From NCBI RefSeq assembly GCF_016427605.1, contig NZ_JAELXQ010000004.1, positions 1 through 64,000 on the forward strand: a stretch of 64,000 nucleotides of DNA. The letters run 5' to 3'. The translations under genes were made by a program, and so were the position numbers. The stretch is from Ochrobactrum sp. Q0168 (GTDB taxonomy: Bacteria > Pseudomonadota > Alphaproteobacteria > Rhizobiales > Rhizobiaceae). The notes under the pieces are model-generated. The model saw nothing but the letters and a program-made list of their open reading frames with translations, had not been told where the DNA came from and ran no database searches. Below, piece by piece: positions 29,787 through 38,861 of this stretch; the first letter of the stretch is position 1, and every line of letters begins with the position of its first letter.

Positions 29787-30006
29787 GGTTTTGTCCTGAT
29801 ATCCTGTGAAGGGCGTTATTCTTGAAAAACGATGCACGCTTGCGTGCTCATGCTCTATGGCGCGACAACCCGATGTCGTCAACGGCTGGTGCGGAATTTC
29901 CTTGCCTAACCGCAAGCAGCTTCCTAACTTTCCGGCAAAGTGTAACCGGAAAAGCTGATTCCGTTGATAGCGCTGGAAATGCTCTCGTGTTGCTGAGGAG
30001 TACCCG

Positions 30007-30417
30007 ATGAAGAAAATCTCGCCGCAGGATGCGCTCGTCTACATCATGATCACGACGTCGGCTGCCGATACGTCGATGTCCGATGCCGAACTGGAGTCCA
30101 TCGGCAATGTGGTGACGCGCCTTCCGGTGTTCCGCGGCTTCGATACGGCGGAATTGCCGCGCCTGGCCAATGCGTGCTATGCGCTGCTGGCCGACGAAGA
30201 CGGGCTGGAAAAGATCCTCGACCTCGCCCATGACGCACTGCCTGAAAAGCTCTACGACACGGCCTACGCGCTGGCGGTCGAAGTGGCCGCTGCCGATCTG
30301 CATGTCGAGCAGGAAGAGCTGGAGTTTCTCCAGATGCTGCGCGACCGCTGGACGCTGGACGAGCTGACCGTCGCCGCCATTGAGCGCAGTGCGCGGGTGC
30401 GCTTCCGCAAGCTCTGA
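30007..30417 (+). CDS. TerB-like helical protein
   Basis: 136 aa, ATG preceded by GAGGAG. All-helical TerB/DjlA-N fold: [18 protein letters not shown] and [19 protein letters not shown] carry paired acidic motifs that in TerB bind metal ions. The family is linked to tellurite resistance and stress in ter operons, but lone copies such as this have no established role. It is monocistronic with a terminator 26 nt after the stop. Confidence 0.85.
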   Translation: MKKISPQDALVYIMITTSAADTSMSDAELESIGNVVTRLPVFRGFDTAELPRLANACYALLADEDGLEKILDLAHDALPEKLYDTAYALAVEVAAADLHVEQEELEFLQMLRDRWTLDELTVAAIERSARVRFRKL

Positions 30418-30442
30418 ACCTGTCATTCAATTCATATAAAAC

Positions 30443-30474
30443 GCCGGCCCGATTATCTCGGACCGGCTTTTTTA
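30443..30474. terminator. Intrinsic terminator after the terB-like gene
   Basis: 10-bp stem with one mismatch (GCCGGCCCGA/TCGGACCGGC), 5-nt loop, then TTTTTTATTTT on the plus strand. It probably also serves the metQ-like gene converging from the right. Confidence 0.9.
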
Positions 30475-30489
30475 TTTTGCGAGATAGGC

Positions 30490-31269
30490 TTACCAGGCAG
30501 GCTGAACCGAGCCCTTGAAGGTTTCTTCGATGAAGGTCTTCACTTCCGCGCTGTGATAGGCGCCGACAAGTTCCTTGACCCAATCGGCGTCCTTGTCAGC
30601 GGTGCGCACGGCAATGACGTTGAAATAGGGCGCCTTGTCGCCTTCGCGGATCAGCGGGTCCTTGGCCGGGTTAAGACCGGCTTCCATGGCATAATTCGTG
30701 TTGATGACGGCGGCCTCGACATCGTCCAGCGAGCGCGGCAGCTGCGCGGCATCAAGTTCGACGAATTTGAGGTTCTTTGGGTTTTCGGTCACATCGATCA
30801 CGCTGGCGCGCAGACCCTTGGCCGGATCGACCTTGATGAGACCGTTATCGGCCAGAACCAGTAGCGCGCGTGCGCCATTGGTCGGGTCGTTGGGGATCGC
30901 CACCGTCGCGCCATCGGCAAGTTCGGAGATATTCTTCAGCTTCTTCGAATACATGCCCATCGGGAAGTTGACGGACTGGGCGACGCTGACAATATCGAAC
31001 TTGCGGTCGGCGACCTGATTGTCGAGATAGGGCTGATGCTGGAAAGAATTGGCTTCCAGCGCGCCATCGGCCAGCGCCATGTTCGGAATGACGTAATCGG
31101 AAAATTCCTGAATGTCGATTTCCAGACCCTTGGCGGCGGCCACCTGCTTGACCTTTTCCATGATCTGAGCGTGCGGGCCGGGTGTAACGCCGACGCGTAT
31201 GGTTTTTGCCATCGCCGATCCGGCTGTGCAGAAAGCGAGAATAAGGGCGGCGGTAAGCAGCTTACGCAT
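30490..31269 (-). CDS. MetQ-like (NlpA family) ABC binding protein
   Basis: 259 aa from the ATG at 31269 with AGGAGTT upstream; a longer frame to 31440 crosses a terminator hairpin. Signal peptide MRKLLTAALILAFCTAGSA, cleavage near AMA. The sequence around its Cys (LAFC) is a poor lipobox, so a soluble periplasmic protein is likelier than a lipoprotein. NlpA/MetQ features: IRVGVTPGPHAQIMEKVK, EFSDYVIPNMALADG and ANSFQHQPYL. It would bind D/L-methionine or a related ligand. No metN or metI homolog is adjacent. Confidence 0.9.
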   Translation of the reverse strand: MRKLLTAALILAFCTAGSAMAKTIRVGVTPGPHAQIMEKVKQVAAAKGLEIDIQEFSDYVIPNMALADGALEANSFQHQPYLDNQVADRKFDIVSVAQSVNFPMGMYSKKLKNISELADGATVAIPNDPTNGARALLVLADNGLIKVDPAKGLRASVIDVTENPKNLKFVELDAAQLPRSLDDVEAAVINTNYAMEAGLNPAKDPLIREGDKAPYFNVIAVRTADKDADWVKELVGAYHSAEVKTFIEETFKGSVQPAW

Positions 31270-31385
31270 CGGAACTCCTGAGATAATTTGTTTGAGACTT
31301 GGGAGGTTTATTTCATTGGCCGTTTCATAGAGCGAGAGGCCCGGCTGAAAAAGGTCATACAGGCGGGTTTCGGCCTTTCGTGCAC

Positions 31386-31415
31386 AAAAAAGCGGGCGGG
31401 GATGACCCCGCCCGC
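31386..31415 (-). terminator. Terminator of the 114-aa hypothetical gene
   Basis: Perfect 10-bp GC-rich stem GCGGGCGGGG/CCCCGCCCGC with an ATGA loop; on the minus strand it is followed by TTTTTT. It lies 18 nt after the stop of the gene at 31434. Confidence 0.9.
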
Positions 31416-31433
31416 CTGTCCGGTTACACGCGA

Positions 31434-31778
31434 TCAGCACACGACAGGGAGCCGTCGTGCCTTACGCCGTTCCAAAGCCGCGCGCATCACGCGGGCAGCT
31501 TCCGAAAAAGTTGCGTTTTCTTTCCAGCGTTCCGCATGCACCAGTGTCGACGGAACGATATCCTTCAATGCTTCCAGCGTGTGGCGCGGCACCATGTCGG
31601 TGCAGTTCCACAGGCGACGAAAGACAACGCTGATACGCGTAATCTTGCCATTGACCTGAACAACCGGCTCGGCCGATTCCAAAGTCCAATCTTCATAAGC
31701 GTCCACTGCATCCTGAAATGCATGATGAAGATAGATCGGTGCGTGACCGTCATGAAGCGGGGGCAGCAAACTAGACAT
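31434..31778 (-). CDS. Conserved-looking hypothetical protein
   Basis: 114 aa from the ATG at 31778, preceded by GAGAGGAA; an upstream in-frame ATG at 31814 lacks a ribosome-binding site. The composition is that of a soluble protein: an N-terminal acidic segment (HHAFQDAVDAYEDWT), a central beta-rich part (VVQVNGKITRISVVFRRLW) and a basic C-terminal helix (AARVMRAALERRKARR). No signal peptide, no Cys motif of known type and no family that I recognise. It is a single gene with its own terminator. Confidence 0.65.
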   Translation of the reverse strand: MSSLLPPLHDGHAPIYLHHAFQDAVDAYEDWTLESAEPVVQVNGKITRISVVFRRLWNCTDMVPRHTLEALKDIVPSTLVHAERWKENATFSEAARVMRAALERRKARRLPVVC

Positions 31779-32213
31779 TTCTGTTTCCTCTCTTCCAATG
31801 TGGTTCAGCTTCAAACTTGCAGCCGGATTTGCTTGGTCGGGCCTGCAAGTGGGTGAAACAGGAGCGGGGGCGTTCTCCTGTCGTCATGTGCTCGTCCTAT
31901 CCGTTTCTCTCTCTTCACGAAATACGACAACACATAATTAACCATGATCTATGCAAAGGCGGCCCTTTGGCAAGGGGAGAATTTCTTTAGATGGCGATTT
32001 TGTAAAAAATTAATTCAGCAATATTCTGCGAAATACTGAATAATCAGTGAGCATATAATTGGAATATACTGCGTTGATCTGTTGGTCAAAATCTCCGAAA
32101 AAGGAAATGATTTTCAATATTTATTGTCGTGGTGACAGGTTTTGACCCTGTCATTTACAGGCGGCTGCGATAGAAATATGCCCGTCGGTATAAAATTGCA
32201 GGGCAGGTGGGTC
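31779..32213. other. AT-rich intergenic region
   Basis: 435 bp upstream of two divergent genes. The stretch 31915-32115 is strongly AT-rich with poly-A tracts, suggesting promoters and DNA curvature upstream of the peptide transporter operon. No ORF with a ribosome-binding site, RNA gene or long inverted repeat was seen. Confidence 0.6.
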
Positions 32214-33830
32214 ATGTCTCGTTTCATTGCGTCGCGAAGAGGTTTTCTGGTCGGCTCGACCTTTCTGGCTGCGTCAGTCGCATGGCCGAAAGGGGTGCGG
32301 GCGGAGGGCAGCGTGCAAAAGGGCGGACGGCTTGTGGTGGCAGCGGATTCCGAACCGCGTAATCTCAATCCGGCTATCGTCGCCTCCAATGGCGTGTTTT
32401 TCGTTGCAAGCAAGATTGTCGAACCGCTGGCCGAAGCCTCTTTCGACGGCGAAAACGGTCTGAGCCCGCGTCTCGCCACAGCCTGGGAAGGCTCGGCGGA
32501 CGGGCGGACCGTAACATTTCGCCTGCGTGAAGGCGTCAAATGGCATGACGGCACGCCGTTTACGGCGGCAGATGTGGCGTTCTCCGCGCTGGAAGTCTGG
32601 AAACCGTTGCAAAATCTTGGCCGCGTCGTGTTCAAGGCGCTGGAAAAGGTGGAAACGCCGGACGATCATACCGCCGTCTTTCATTTCTCGGAGCCGACGC
32701 CGTTCCAGCTCGTGCGCAACGCTCTGCCCGCGCTGACCGCCGTTCTGCCGAAACATGTTTTTGCGGGGACGGATATTGCGGCCAATCCGGCCAATGAAAA
32801 GCTCATTGGCACTGGACCGTTCAAATACGCAGAACACAAGACCGGCGAATATTACCGGCTGGTCAGGAACGACGCCTATTGGGGCGACGGCGAACCCTGT
32901 CTCGATGAGATCGTCTATCGTGTTCTGCCCGACCGGGCTGCCGCAGCCGGAGCGCTGGAGGCAGAGGAGATTGATCTGGCGGCTTTCTCCGCCGTGCCGC
33001 TGGCTGACCTTGAGCGCATTTCGAAAGTGCCGGGATTGACGGTTGTTTCCAAGGGCTATGAGGCGCTGACCTATCAGCTGGTGGTGGAAATCAACCATCG
33101 CCGCAAGGAACTGGCCGATCTCAAGGTTCGTCAGGCGATTGCCCATGCGATCGACCGCGATTTCGTGGTCAAGACCATATTCCTCGGCTATGCCAAGACA
33201 TCCACCGGCCCTGTGCCGCGCTATGACAGCCAGTTCTATACGGGAGATGTGCCGTCCTATCCGTTCGATGTGGCCAAGGCGAATGCGCTTCTGGACCAGG
33301 CGGGCTACAAGCGGGGCGAGGGCGGAACGCGCTTCGCGCTGAAGCTTTTGCCCGCGCCCTATTTCAACGAGACCAGACAGTTTGGTGATTATCTGCGTCA
33401 GGCGCTGGCCGCGATTGGTATTGATGCGCGCATCGTCAACAATGACGCGGCAGCGCATCAAAAGGCGGTCTATACCGACCACGATTTCGACCTCGCCATT
33501 GCGCCGACCGTCTATCGTGGCGATCCGGCCATCTCCACGACTATTCTGGTGGAAAGCGGCATTCCGGCGGGTGTGCCATTCTCCAATCAGGGCGGCTATG
33601 CCAATGCAGAACTGGATACCCTGATTGCCGCCGCAGCACGCGAGATTGATGAGGCGAAACGCACGGCGCTTTACCATCAGTTCCAGCAGAAAGTTGAAGC
33701 GGATCTGCCGCTGATCAATGTTACCGAATGGGGTTTCATCACGGTTGCCAATGAGCGGGTGAAGAATGTTTCCAACAATCCGCGCTGGGCGGTGTCCAAC
33801 TGGGCCGATACCTGGGTTGAACCGCGATAG
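32214..33830 (+). CDS. Peptide ABC transporter substrate-binding protein (SBP family 5), Tat-type signal
   Basis: 538 aa from the ATG at 32214, after CAGGTGGG; the frame is open to 32142 but the additional residues do not look like a signal. The N-terminus SRFIASRRGFLVGSTFLAAS carries a twin-arginine motif and cleavage is predicted after VRAE or nearby. The family 5 fold is shown by SEPRNLNPAIVASNG, LRLREGVKWHDGTPFTAADV-like text and VRQAIAHAIDRDFVVKTIF. It captures di- or oligopeptides in the periplasm for the permeases and ATPases encoded directly downstream. Tat export of a binding protein is uncommon but known in this family. Confidence 0.93.
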   Translation: MSRFIASRRGFLVGSTFLAASVAWPKGVRAEGSVQKGGRLVVAADSEPRNLNPAIVASNGVFFVASKIVEPLAEASFDGENGLSPRLATAWEGSADGRTVTFRLREGVKWHDGTPFTAADVAFSALEVWKPLQNLGRVVFKALEKVETPDDHTAVFHFSEPTPFQLVRNALPALTAVLPKHVFAGTDIAANPANEKLIGTGPFKYAEHKTGEYYRLVRNDAYWGDGEPCLDEIVYRVLPDRAAAAGALEAEEIDLAAFSAVPLADLERISKVPGLTVVSKGYEALTYQLVVEINHRRKELADLKVRQAIAHAIDRDFVVKTIFLGYAKTSTGPVPRYDSQFYTGDVPSYPFDVAKANALLDQAGYKRGEGGTRFALKLLPAPYFNETRQFGDYLRQALAAIGIDARIVNNDAAAHQKAVYTDHDFDLAIAPTVYRGDPAISTTILVESGIPAGVPFSNQGGYANAELDTLIAAAAREIDEAKRTALYHQFQQKVEADLPLINVTEWGFITVANERVKNVSNNPRWAVSNWADTWVEPR

Positions 33831-33869
33831 AACGGTGACGAAACATCGCGTTGATTGTATCGTCGCGGG

Positions 33870-34865
33870 GTGGCGCAGATTCTAACCCTTCTCCGGAAAC
33901 GTCTGATCGGCAGCAGTCTTGTGCTGCTGATTGTCGTTGTCGGCTGTTTTCTGGTGCTGGAACTTGCCCCCGGCGATGCGGTTGACGCCTATGCCGTCAG
34001 CTTTGGCGGCGATGCGACGCAGATTGCGGACATGCGCGCCCGCTGGGGGCTGGACCAGTCGGTCTGGCATCGGCTTGCCGCCTATCTCGCCTCTCTCCTG
34101 CAGGGCAATCTTGGCTGGTCGGTCAGTTTCAACCGGCCCATTCTCGGCGTCATTCTGGAACGGCTGCCCAATACGCTGCTGCTGATGGGTGCGGCGACGG
34201 CGCTGTCCTTTGCCATCGGCACTTTGCTCGGGCTTGTCGCCGGCGCAAGACCCGGCAGTTTCCGGGATCGGTTTCTGTCGGTTACGTCTCTGGTGCTCTA
34301 CGCCATTCCGGGTTTCTGGCTGGCGCTGGTGCTGGTCATTTTGTTTTCCATCCGGCTGCGCTGGTTGCCATCGAGCGGCATTGAAACCATCACATCGGGC
34401 AAGCAGGGTCTGGCGCGGGCAGGCGATATCGCACGTCATCTGGTGCTGCCGGTTGTGTCGCTGGCGCTGATTTATCTGGCGCTCTATCTGCGGGTCATGC
34501 GCGCTGCGATGGCCGACATATGGCGGATGGATTTTGTGCGGGCCTTGCGGGCGCGGGGCATTTCGCGGCCGCGCATCGTGTTGCGCCATGTGGCGCGCAA
34601 TGCGCTGTTGCCGCTCGTCACGCTGCTTGGATTGCAGGCGGCCAGCATGTTGGGCGGCAGCGTGGTGATCGAAAGCGTATTCGCGGTTCCCGGTCTCGGA
34701 CGATTGGCGCAGGAGGCCGTTGCAAGCCGCGATACGCCCTTGCTTCTCGGCGTCATTCTGACGAGCGCGATCATGGTGATCGTGGTCAATTTCGTGATCG
34801 ACCTTCTCTATGTCTGGCTCGATCCGCGTATTGCGGAGCGGGCGGCACGAAAGGCCAGCGCATGA
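33870..34865 (+). CDS. Peptide ABC transporter permease (DppB/OppB-like)
   Basis: 331 aa with a GTG start at 33870; a TTG at 33855 is the alternative and neither has a clear ribosome-binding site. Six transmembrane helices, the first at SSLVLLIVVVGCFLVLELAP. The EAA-type cytoplasmic loop is ALRARGISRPRIVLRHVARN (about residue 225), which contacts the ATPases. It forms the transmembrane channel with the next gene, whose ATG overlaps its stop by 4 nt. Confidence 0.92.
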   Translation: MAQILTLLRKRLIGSSLVLLIVVVGCFLVLELAPGDAVDAYAVSFGGDATQIADMRARWGLDQSVWHRLAAYLASLLQGNLGWSVSFNRPILGVILERLPNTLLLMGAATALSFAIGTLLGLVAGARPGSFRDRFLSVTSLVLYAIPGFWLALVLVILFSIRLRWLPSSGIETITSGKQGLARAGDIARHLVLPVVSLALIYLALYLRVMRAAMADIWRMDFVRALRARGISRPRIVLRHVARNALLPLVTLLGLQAASMLGGSVVIESVFAVPGLGRLAQEAVASRDTPLLLGVILTSAIMVIVVNFVIDLLYVWLDPRIAERAARKASA

Positions 34866-35692
34866 CGGTTTTTCTGCGCAGTCTCAGAACCGGCGAGGGT
34901 CTGGCGGGGGTGATCATCCTGACGATCCTTGTCGCAGTAGCGCTTTTAGCGCCGCTTCTCTTTCCCGGCGATCCGCTGCGGATCGTCGCCTCTCCCTTGC
35001 TGGCGCCGTTCGAAAACAGCGCTTTTCCGCTCGGCACAGATCGACTCGGTCGTAATGTGCTGGCCGAACTTTTCCATGGCGGGCGCACTTCGCTGATTGT
35101 CGGTCTTGCGGCGGCTTTCGCTTCCATCCTCGTCGGCAGCACGGTCGGCGTGCTGGCAGGCTTTGCAGGTGGGATCGTGGATGAAATCCTGATGCGGATC
35201 ACCGAAGCGTTCCAAACGGTGCCGGGCTTTCTCTTGGCGCTGGCGCTGGTCAGTCTTGCCGGGCCGTCATTGCCGGTTCTGGTGGCGGCCATCGTGCTTT
35301 CAAGCTGGACGCAGGCCGCACGGCTGACACGCGGACAGGTGCTATCGATCCGCGAACGCGACTATGTGGCGTCGGCTCGCACCATCGGCATGCATCCGCT
35401 GGAGATCGCCTTTCGCCAGATCTTGCCCAATGCCCTGCCGCCGGTTCTGGCGCTGGTGCCGGTGATTGTCGCTTCCGCCATATTGATCGAAGCGGCACTA
35501 TCCTTTCTCGGCTTGGGCGATCCAAACCGCGTCACCTGGGGCGGGATGATTGCGGAAGGCCGCACGGTTCTGCGCTCCGCGCCGTGGCTTTCAATTTTGC
35601 CGGGACTGGCATTGGCGTTGACCGTCGTCGGCGTCTATCTGGCGGGCGAGGGTATGACTGCCGCCGCTACACGCCGCGAGGTGCAATCATGA
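34862..35692 (+). CDS. Peptide ABC transporter permease (DppC/OppC-like)
   Basis: 276 aa, ATG overlapping the previous stop (ATGA). N-terminal helix LAGVIILTILVAVALLAPLL, then PLGTDRLGRNVLAELFHGGR, the signature before the main domain of DppC-type permeases. The EAA loop is SARTIGMHPLEIAFRQILPN (about residue 175). FLGLGDPNRVTWGGMIAEGR near the C-terminus is also typical. It pairs with the upstream DppB-like permease. Confidence 0.93.
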   Translation: MTVFLRSLRTGEGLAGVIILTILVAVALLAPLLFPGDPLRIVASPLLAPFENSAFPLGTDRLGRNVLAELFHGGRTSLIVGLAAAFASILVGSTVGVLAGFAGGIVDEILMRITEAFQTVPGFLLALALVSLAGPSLPVLVAAIVLSSWTQAARLTRGQVLSIRERDYVASARTIGMHPLEIAFRQILPNALPPVLALVPVIVASAILIEAALSFLGLGDPNRVTWGGMIAEGRTVLRSAPWLSILPGLALALTVVGVYLAGEGMTAAATRREVQS

Positions 35693-36447
35693 GCCTGCTC
35701 GTGCAGCTGGAAAATCTCTCTGTCACCTATGGGCGCGAAATGGCGCTGGGCAACGTCCAGCTTGATATAGAAGCGGGCAAAACGCTTGCCATCATCGGCG
35801 AAAGCGGCTCCGGCAAAAGCACGCTGGCGCTGGCGCTTGCAGGCCTTCTCCCTGCCAATGCGCAGGCTTCGGGGCGCATCGACTGGACTGATGGTCCGAT
35901 GAAACCCGGACGCGATATCGGCTTTGTCTTTCAGGACCCGGCATCGAGCTTCGATCCACTGATGAGCACCGGCGCGCAATTGGTCGAAACCATTCGCGCC
36001 CACGAAAAACTGGATAGGCAGACCGCCAAACTGCGGGCGTTGGCGCTGCTTGAGCGCGTGCGCATCCCCGATGTGGAGGATAGTTTTTACCGCTATCCGC
36101 ATCAGTTCTCCGGCGGGCAAAAGCAGCGTATCGCCATAGCGCTCGCCATCGCCGCCAATCCGCGCTTGCTGATTGCCGACGAGCCGACAAGCGCGCTCGA
36201 TACGATTGTCCAACGGGAAATAGTCACGCTGCTGCACAGGCTGGTACGCGAAGACGGCATGACGCTGATCTTCATCACGCATGATATTGCGCTCGCTTCC
36301 GGACTTGCGGATCGTATCGCGGTTTTTCGCCGGGGTGGGCTTGTGGAAAGCGGCGACACGCGGGCGCTCATCCACACCCCGCAGACGGACTATACGCGCG
36401 CGCTGATTGCCGCCGTGCCCGCACTGGAGTTGACACCCCATGGCTGA
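35689..36447 (+). CDS. Peptide ABC transporter ATPase (DppD/OppD-like)
   Basis: 252 aa, ATG overlapping the permease stop by 4 nt. Walker A GESGSGKSTLALALAG (about residue 38), Q-loop VFQDPASSF, signature FSGGQKQRIAIALAIAANP (about 140) and Walker B LLIADEPTSALD, followed by the switch His in FITHDIALAS. It is shorter than usual DppD and lacks the C-terminal oligopeptide extension. It energizes peptide uptake together with the next gene product. Confidence 0.94.
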   Translation: MSLLVQLENLSVTYGREMALGNVQLDIEAGKTLAIIGESGSGKSTLALALAGLLPANAQASGRIDWTDGPMKPGRDIGFVFQDPASSFDPLMSTGAQLVETIRAHEKLDRQTAKLRALALLERVRIPDVEDSFYRYPHQFSGGQKQRIAIALAIAANPRLLIADEPTSALDTIVQREIVTLLHRLVREDGMTLIFITHDIALASGLADRIAVFRRGGLVESGDTRALIHTPQTDYTRALIAAVPALELTPHG

Positions 36448-37183
36448 GGCATTGTTGCAGGCTGATGGGCTGGTGGTGCGCTATGGCGGTGCATTGGCGC
36501 TCGACCATGTCGGCCTTGAGATCGCCAAGGGTGAAACCCTGGCGCTGGTCGGTCCGTCGGGCAGCGGTAAGTCCACGCTTGCGCGTGCTTTGCTGCGTCT
36601 ACAGCCGCTGGAGAGCGGGACAATCCGCTTTGAGAATGAGGATTGGCTGGCATGGCAAGGTGCTGCGCTGCGAAAGCGCCGCGCGCGGATGCAGATGGTG
36701 TTTCAGGACCCGCTATCCGCTTTCAATCCCCGCGCCAGCGTTGGCGATCTTCTGCATGAACCGCTGCGGATTCACGGCATCAAGCGCGCTATTGGAGCTC
36801 TATTGGAAAAGGTCGGGCTCGATCCGGCGCTTGCGCGGCGCGGCGTGCACGAAATCTCCGGCGGCCAGCGGCAGCGCGTGGCGATTGCCCGCGCGCTTGC
36901 GACATCCCCGTCGCTGATCGTGCTGGATGAAGCAGTTTCCGCGCTCGATGTGACGGTGCGCGGCGCCATTCTCGACCTGTTGCGGGAGATACAAAGGGCC
37001 GAGCAGACGGCCTATCTCTTCATTACCCATGATCTAGCGGTTGCTGCCCAAATGGCGGATCGCATTGCGGTGATGGAGCGCGGGCGGATCGTTGAAAACC
37101 GCCCGACGCGGGAGCTGATCCTGACACCGCAAGCGCCTGTCACCAGAGCGCTGATCGAAGCGGTGCCGAGGCTGGCTGATTAA
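36440..37183 (+). CDS. Peptide ABC transporter ATPase (DppF/OppF-like)
   Basis: 247 aa, start overlapping the previous gene by 8 nt. Walker A GPSGSGKSTLARALL, Q-loop VFQDPLSAFNPRASV, signature ISGGQRQRVAIARALATSP and Walker B LIVLDEAVSALD are all intact. Last gene of the five-gene operon. Its TAA stop overlaps the proC stop on the opposite strand by 4 bp, so no terminator separates them. Confidence 0.94.
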   Translation: MAEALLQADGLVVRYGGALALDHVGLEIAKGETLALVGPSGSGKSTLARALLRLQPLESGTIRFENEDWLAWQGAALRKRRARMQMVFQDPLSAFNPRASVGDLLHEPLRIHGIKRAIGALLEKVGLDPALARRGVHEISGGQRQRVAIARALATSPSLIVLDEAVSALDVTVRGAILDLLREIQRAEQTAYLFITHDLAVAAQMADRIAVMERGRIVENRPTRELILTPQAPVTRALIEAVPRLAD

Positions 37184-37995
37184 GCCTTGCCGAGCTCCAC
37201 CGAACGCTTGCGCGCGGCCTCAACGGCTTCGGCAACCAGCGTCTTGAGACGGTCGCCGCCCATCAGCACTTCCAGTGCTGCCGCCGTGGTGCCGTTCGGG
37301 CTCGTCACCTGCTCGCGCAGCTTCGACGGGGTGTCGGTGCTGGCATCGGCAAGCGCGCCAGCACCCATCACGGTCTGCATGGCAAGAAGTGCCGCCGTTT
37401 CGCGTGGAAGGCCAGCGGTGACACCGGCATCGGTCAGCGCTTCAATGAAGTGGAACACATAGGCCGGGCCGGAGCCAGAAACCGCCGTGACGGCATCCAT
37501 CAGCGCTTCGTCATCAACGCTTGCGACCTTGCCCGAGGTCGCGAGCAAGCGCGCAACGAAAGCTTCATTGTCAGCAGTCACATTGGCGTTCTTGAAGGTC
37601 ACCATCATGCCCTTGCCGATGGCGGCAGGCGTGTTGGGCATGCAGCGGAGGATGGCTGCGTCGTGGCCGAGATGATTTTCGAACAGCGCAACCGGAATGC
37701 CAGCAGCGACGCTGACAAAGGTGGCGGCGGGTGCAAAGCGCTTATAGGCTGGCAGAACAGCGTTCATCACCTGCGGTTTGACGGCAACGAGGATCATGCG
37801 CGGCTGCAGGTCGGCAGGCAGGGCGTCAACGCTGGCATAGCCATGAACGCCAGCGCCCGCAGCGCGCTCGCGAAGCGCATCCGTCGGCTCAACGACATGA
37901 ACGTCGTCTGCTTTCAAAATACCGTTGTCGAGCCAGCCTTTGAGCATGGCAAAGCCCATATTGCCGCAACCGACGAGAATGACCGTATCCTGCAT
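37180..37995 (-). CDS. proC: Pyrroline-5-carboxylate reductase
   Basis: 271 aa from the ATG at 37995; an upstream frame to 38121 is not family-like. The Rossmann motif ILVGCGNMGFAMLKGWL begins at residue 6. AVKPQVMNAVLPAY and the ProC signature region around VTAVSGSGPAYVFHFIEALTDAG (read in parts) and PRETAALLAMQTVMGAGAL follow. It reduces pyrroline-5-carboxylate to proline with NAD(P)H. Confidence 0.96.
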   Translation of the reverse strand: MQDTVILVGCGNMGFAMLKGWLDNGILKADDVHVVEPTDALRERAAGAGVHGYASVDALPADLQPRMILVAVKPQVMNAVLPAYKRFAPAATFVSVAAGIPVALFENHLGHDAAILRCMPNTPAAIGKGMMVTFKNANVTADNEAFVARLLATSGKVASVDDEALMDAVTAVSGSGPAYVFHFIEALTDAGVTAGLPRETAALLAMQTVMGAGALADASTDTPSKLREQVTSPNGTTAAALEVLMGGDRLKTLVAEAVEAARKRSVELGKA

Positions 37996-38258
37996 ATTGA
38001 TTGTTCCACCTGTCTGAATGTTTCGGCGCTGAAGCGCTTGGGTTGTTGACGCCCGGTATACAATCGCGCCTTCGCAATCCGCAAGGTGGCGCGGCCATAT
38101 TTGATCATTGCTGGCGGTCACAACATAAAACTGCGGAAATTATACCTTTTCGGCCCGCAATTTATTGATGCCTCATAAATTATCGACCAGTATGTCTTGA
38201 GAAAGTCGCATGGAAATCGCGGTTCTTTAAGTTAATCCGCGCTTGGAATGAGGGGCCA

Positions 38259-38861
38259 ATGGATCCGTCTTTGACGACTGGCGTTCCGCCTGCGGAAGCC
38301 TTCGGTCACGTCCGCATCATCATCGGCATGATTTTGGGCTTGTGCGTTTCGCGCCTGCTCACCGGCTTTGCGCGTTTCATCCAGCATCCCGGCAAACAGA
38401 AAATCTATCCGGTGCATATGGCCTGGGTGGCCTTCGTGCTGCTGTCGGTGGTGCATTTCTGGTGGTTCGAGTTCGGCCTCAGAATCATTCCGCAATGGAC
38501 ATTCGAAAAATATCTGTTCGTGATCTTCTATGCCGGGCTCTATTTCCTGCAATGCACGCTGCTCTTCCCCGACAACATGGAGGAATATACCGGCTATCGC
38601 GATTATTTCATGTCGCGGCGCAAATGGTTCTTCGGCATTCTGGCGCTGATCCATGTGGTGGACGTCCTCGATACCTTGTTGAAAGGTGTCGATCACTATC
38701 ACCTCTATGGGATCGAGTATCCGATCCAGACTGTCTGTTTCATCGTCTTCAGCGTCATCGCCATGTTCTGGGACAACCGGCGTTACCATGCGGCCTTTGC
38801 CACACTTGCCTTGGTCTACCAGATTGTCTTCACGCTGCGGCACTTCGCGACGTTAAACTGA
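38259..38861 (+). CDS. Multi-spanning membrane protein of unknown function
   Basis: 200 aa with about five or six transmembrane segments (for example VRIIIGMILGLCVSRLLTGF, MAWVAFVLLSVVHFWWF and IVFSVIAMFWDNRRYHAAF). Aromatic- and His-rich. I do not recognise a named domain, and no signal peptide is separate from the first helix. Its 3' end overlaps the converging HD gene by 9 bp. The ATG at 38259 lacks a strong ribosome-binding site (GAGGGGCC upstream). Confidence 0.75.
   Translation: MDPSLTTGVPPAEAFGHVRIIIGMILGLCVSRLLTGFARFIQHPGKQKIYPVHMAWVAFVLLSVVHFWWFEFGLRIIPQWTFEKYLFVIFYAGLYFLQCTLLFPDNMEEYTGYRDYFMSRRKWFFGILALIHVVDVLDTLLKGVDHYHLYGIEYPIQTVCFIVFSVIAMFWDNRRYHAAFATLALVYQIVFTLRHFATLN

Noticed and set aside
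28305-29825. A 506-codon open frame on the plus strand opposite lysK
   Set aside because: It lies entirely antisense to lysK, is Arg/His-rich and resembles no family; it is a GC-rich shadow frame.
31299-31856. A 185-codon plus-strand frame opposite the 114-aa hypothetical gene
   Set aside because: It crosses a terminator hairpin and is Arg/Ser/Cys-rich; the minus-strand frame has a ribosome-binding site and a terminator.
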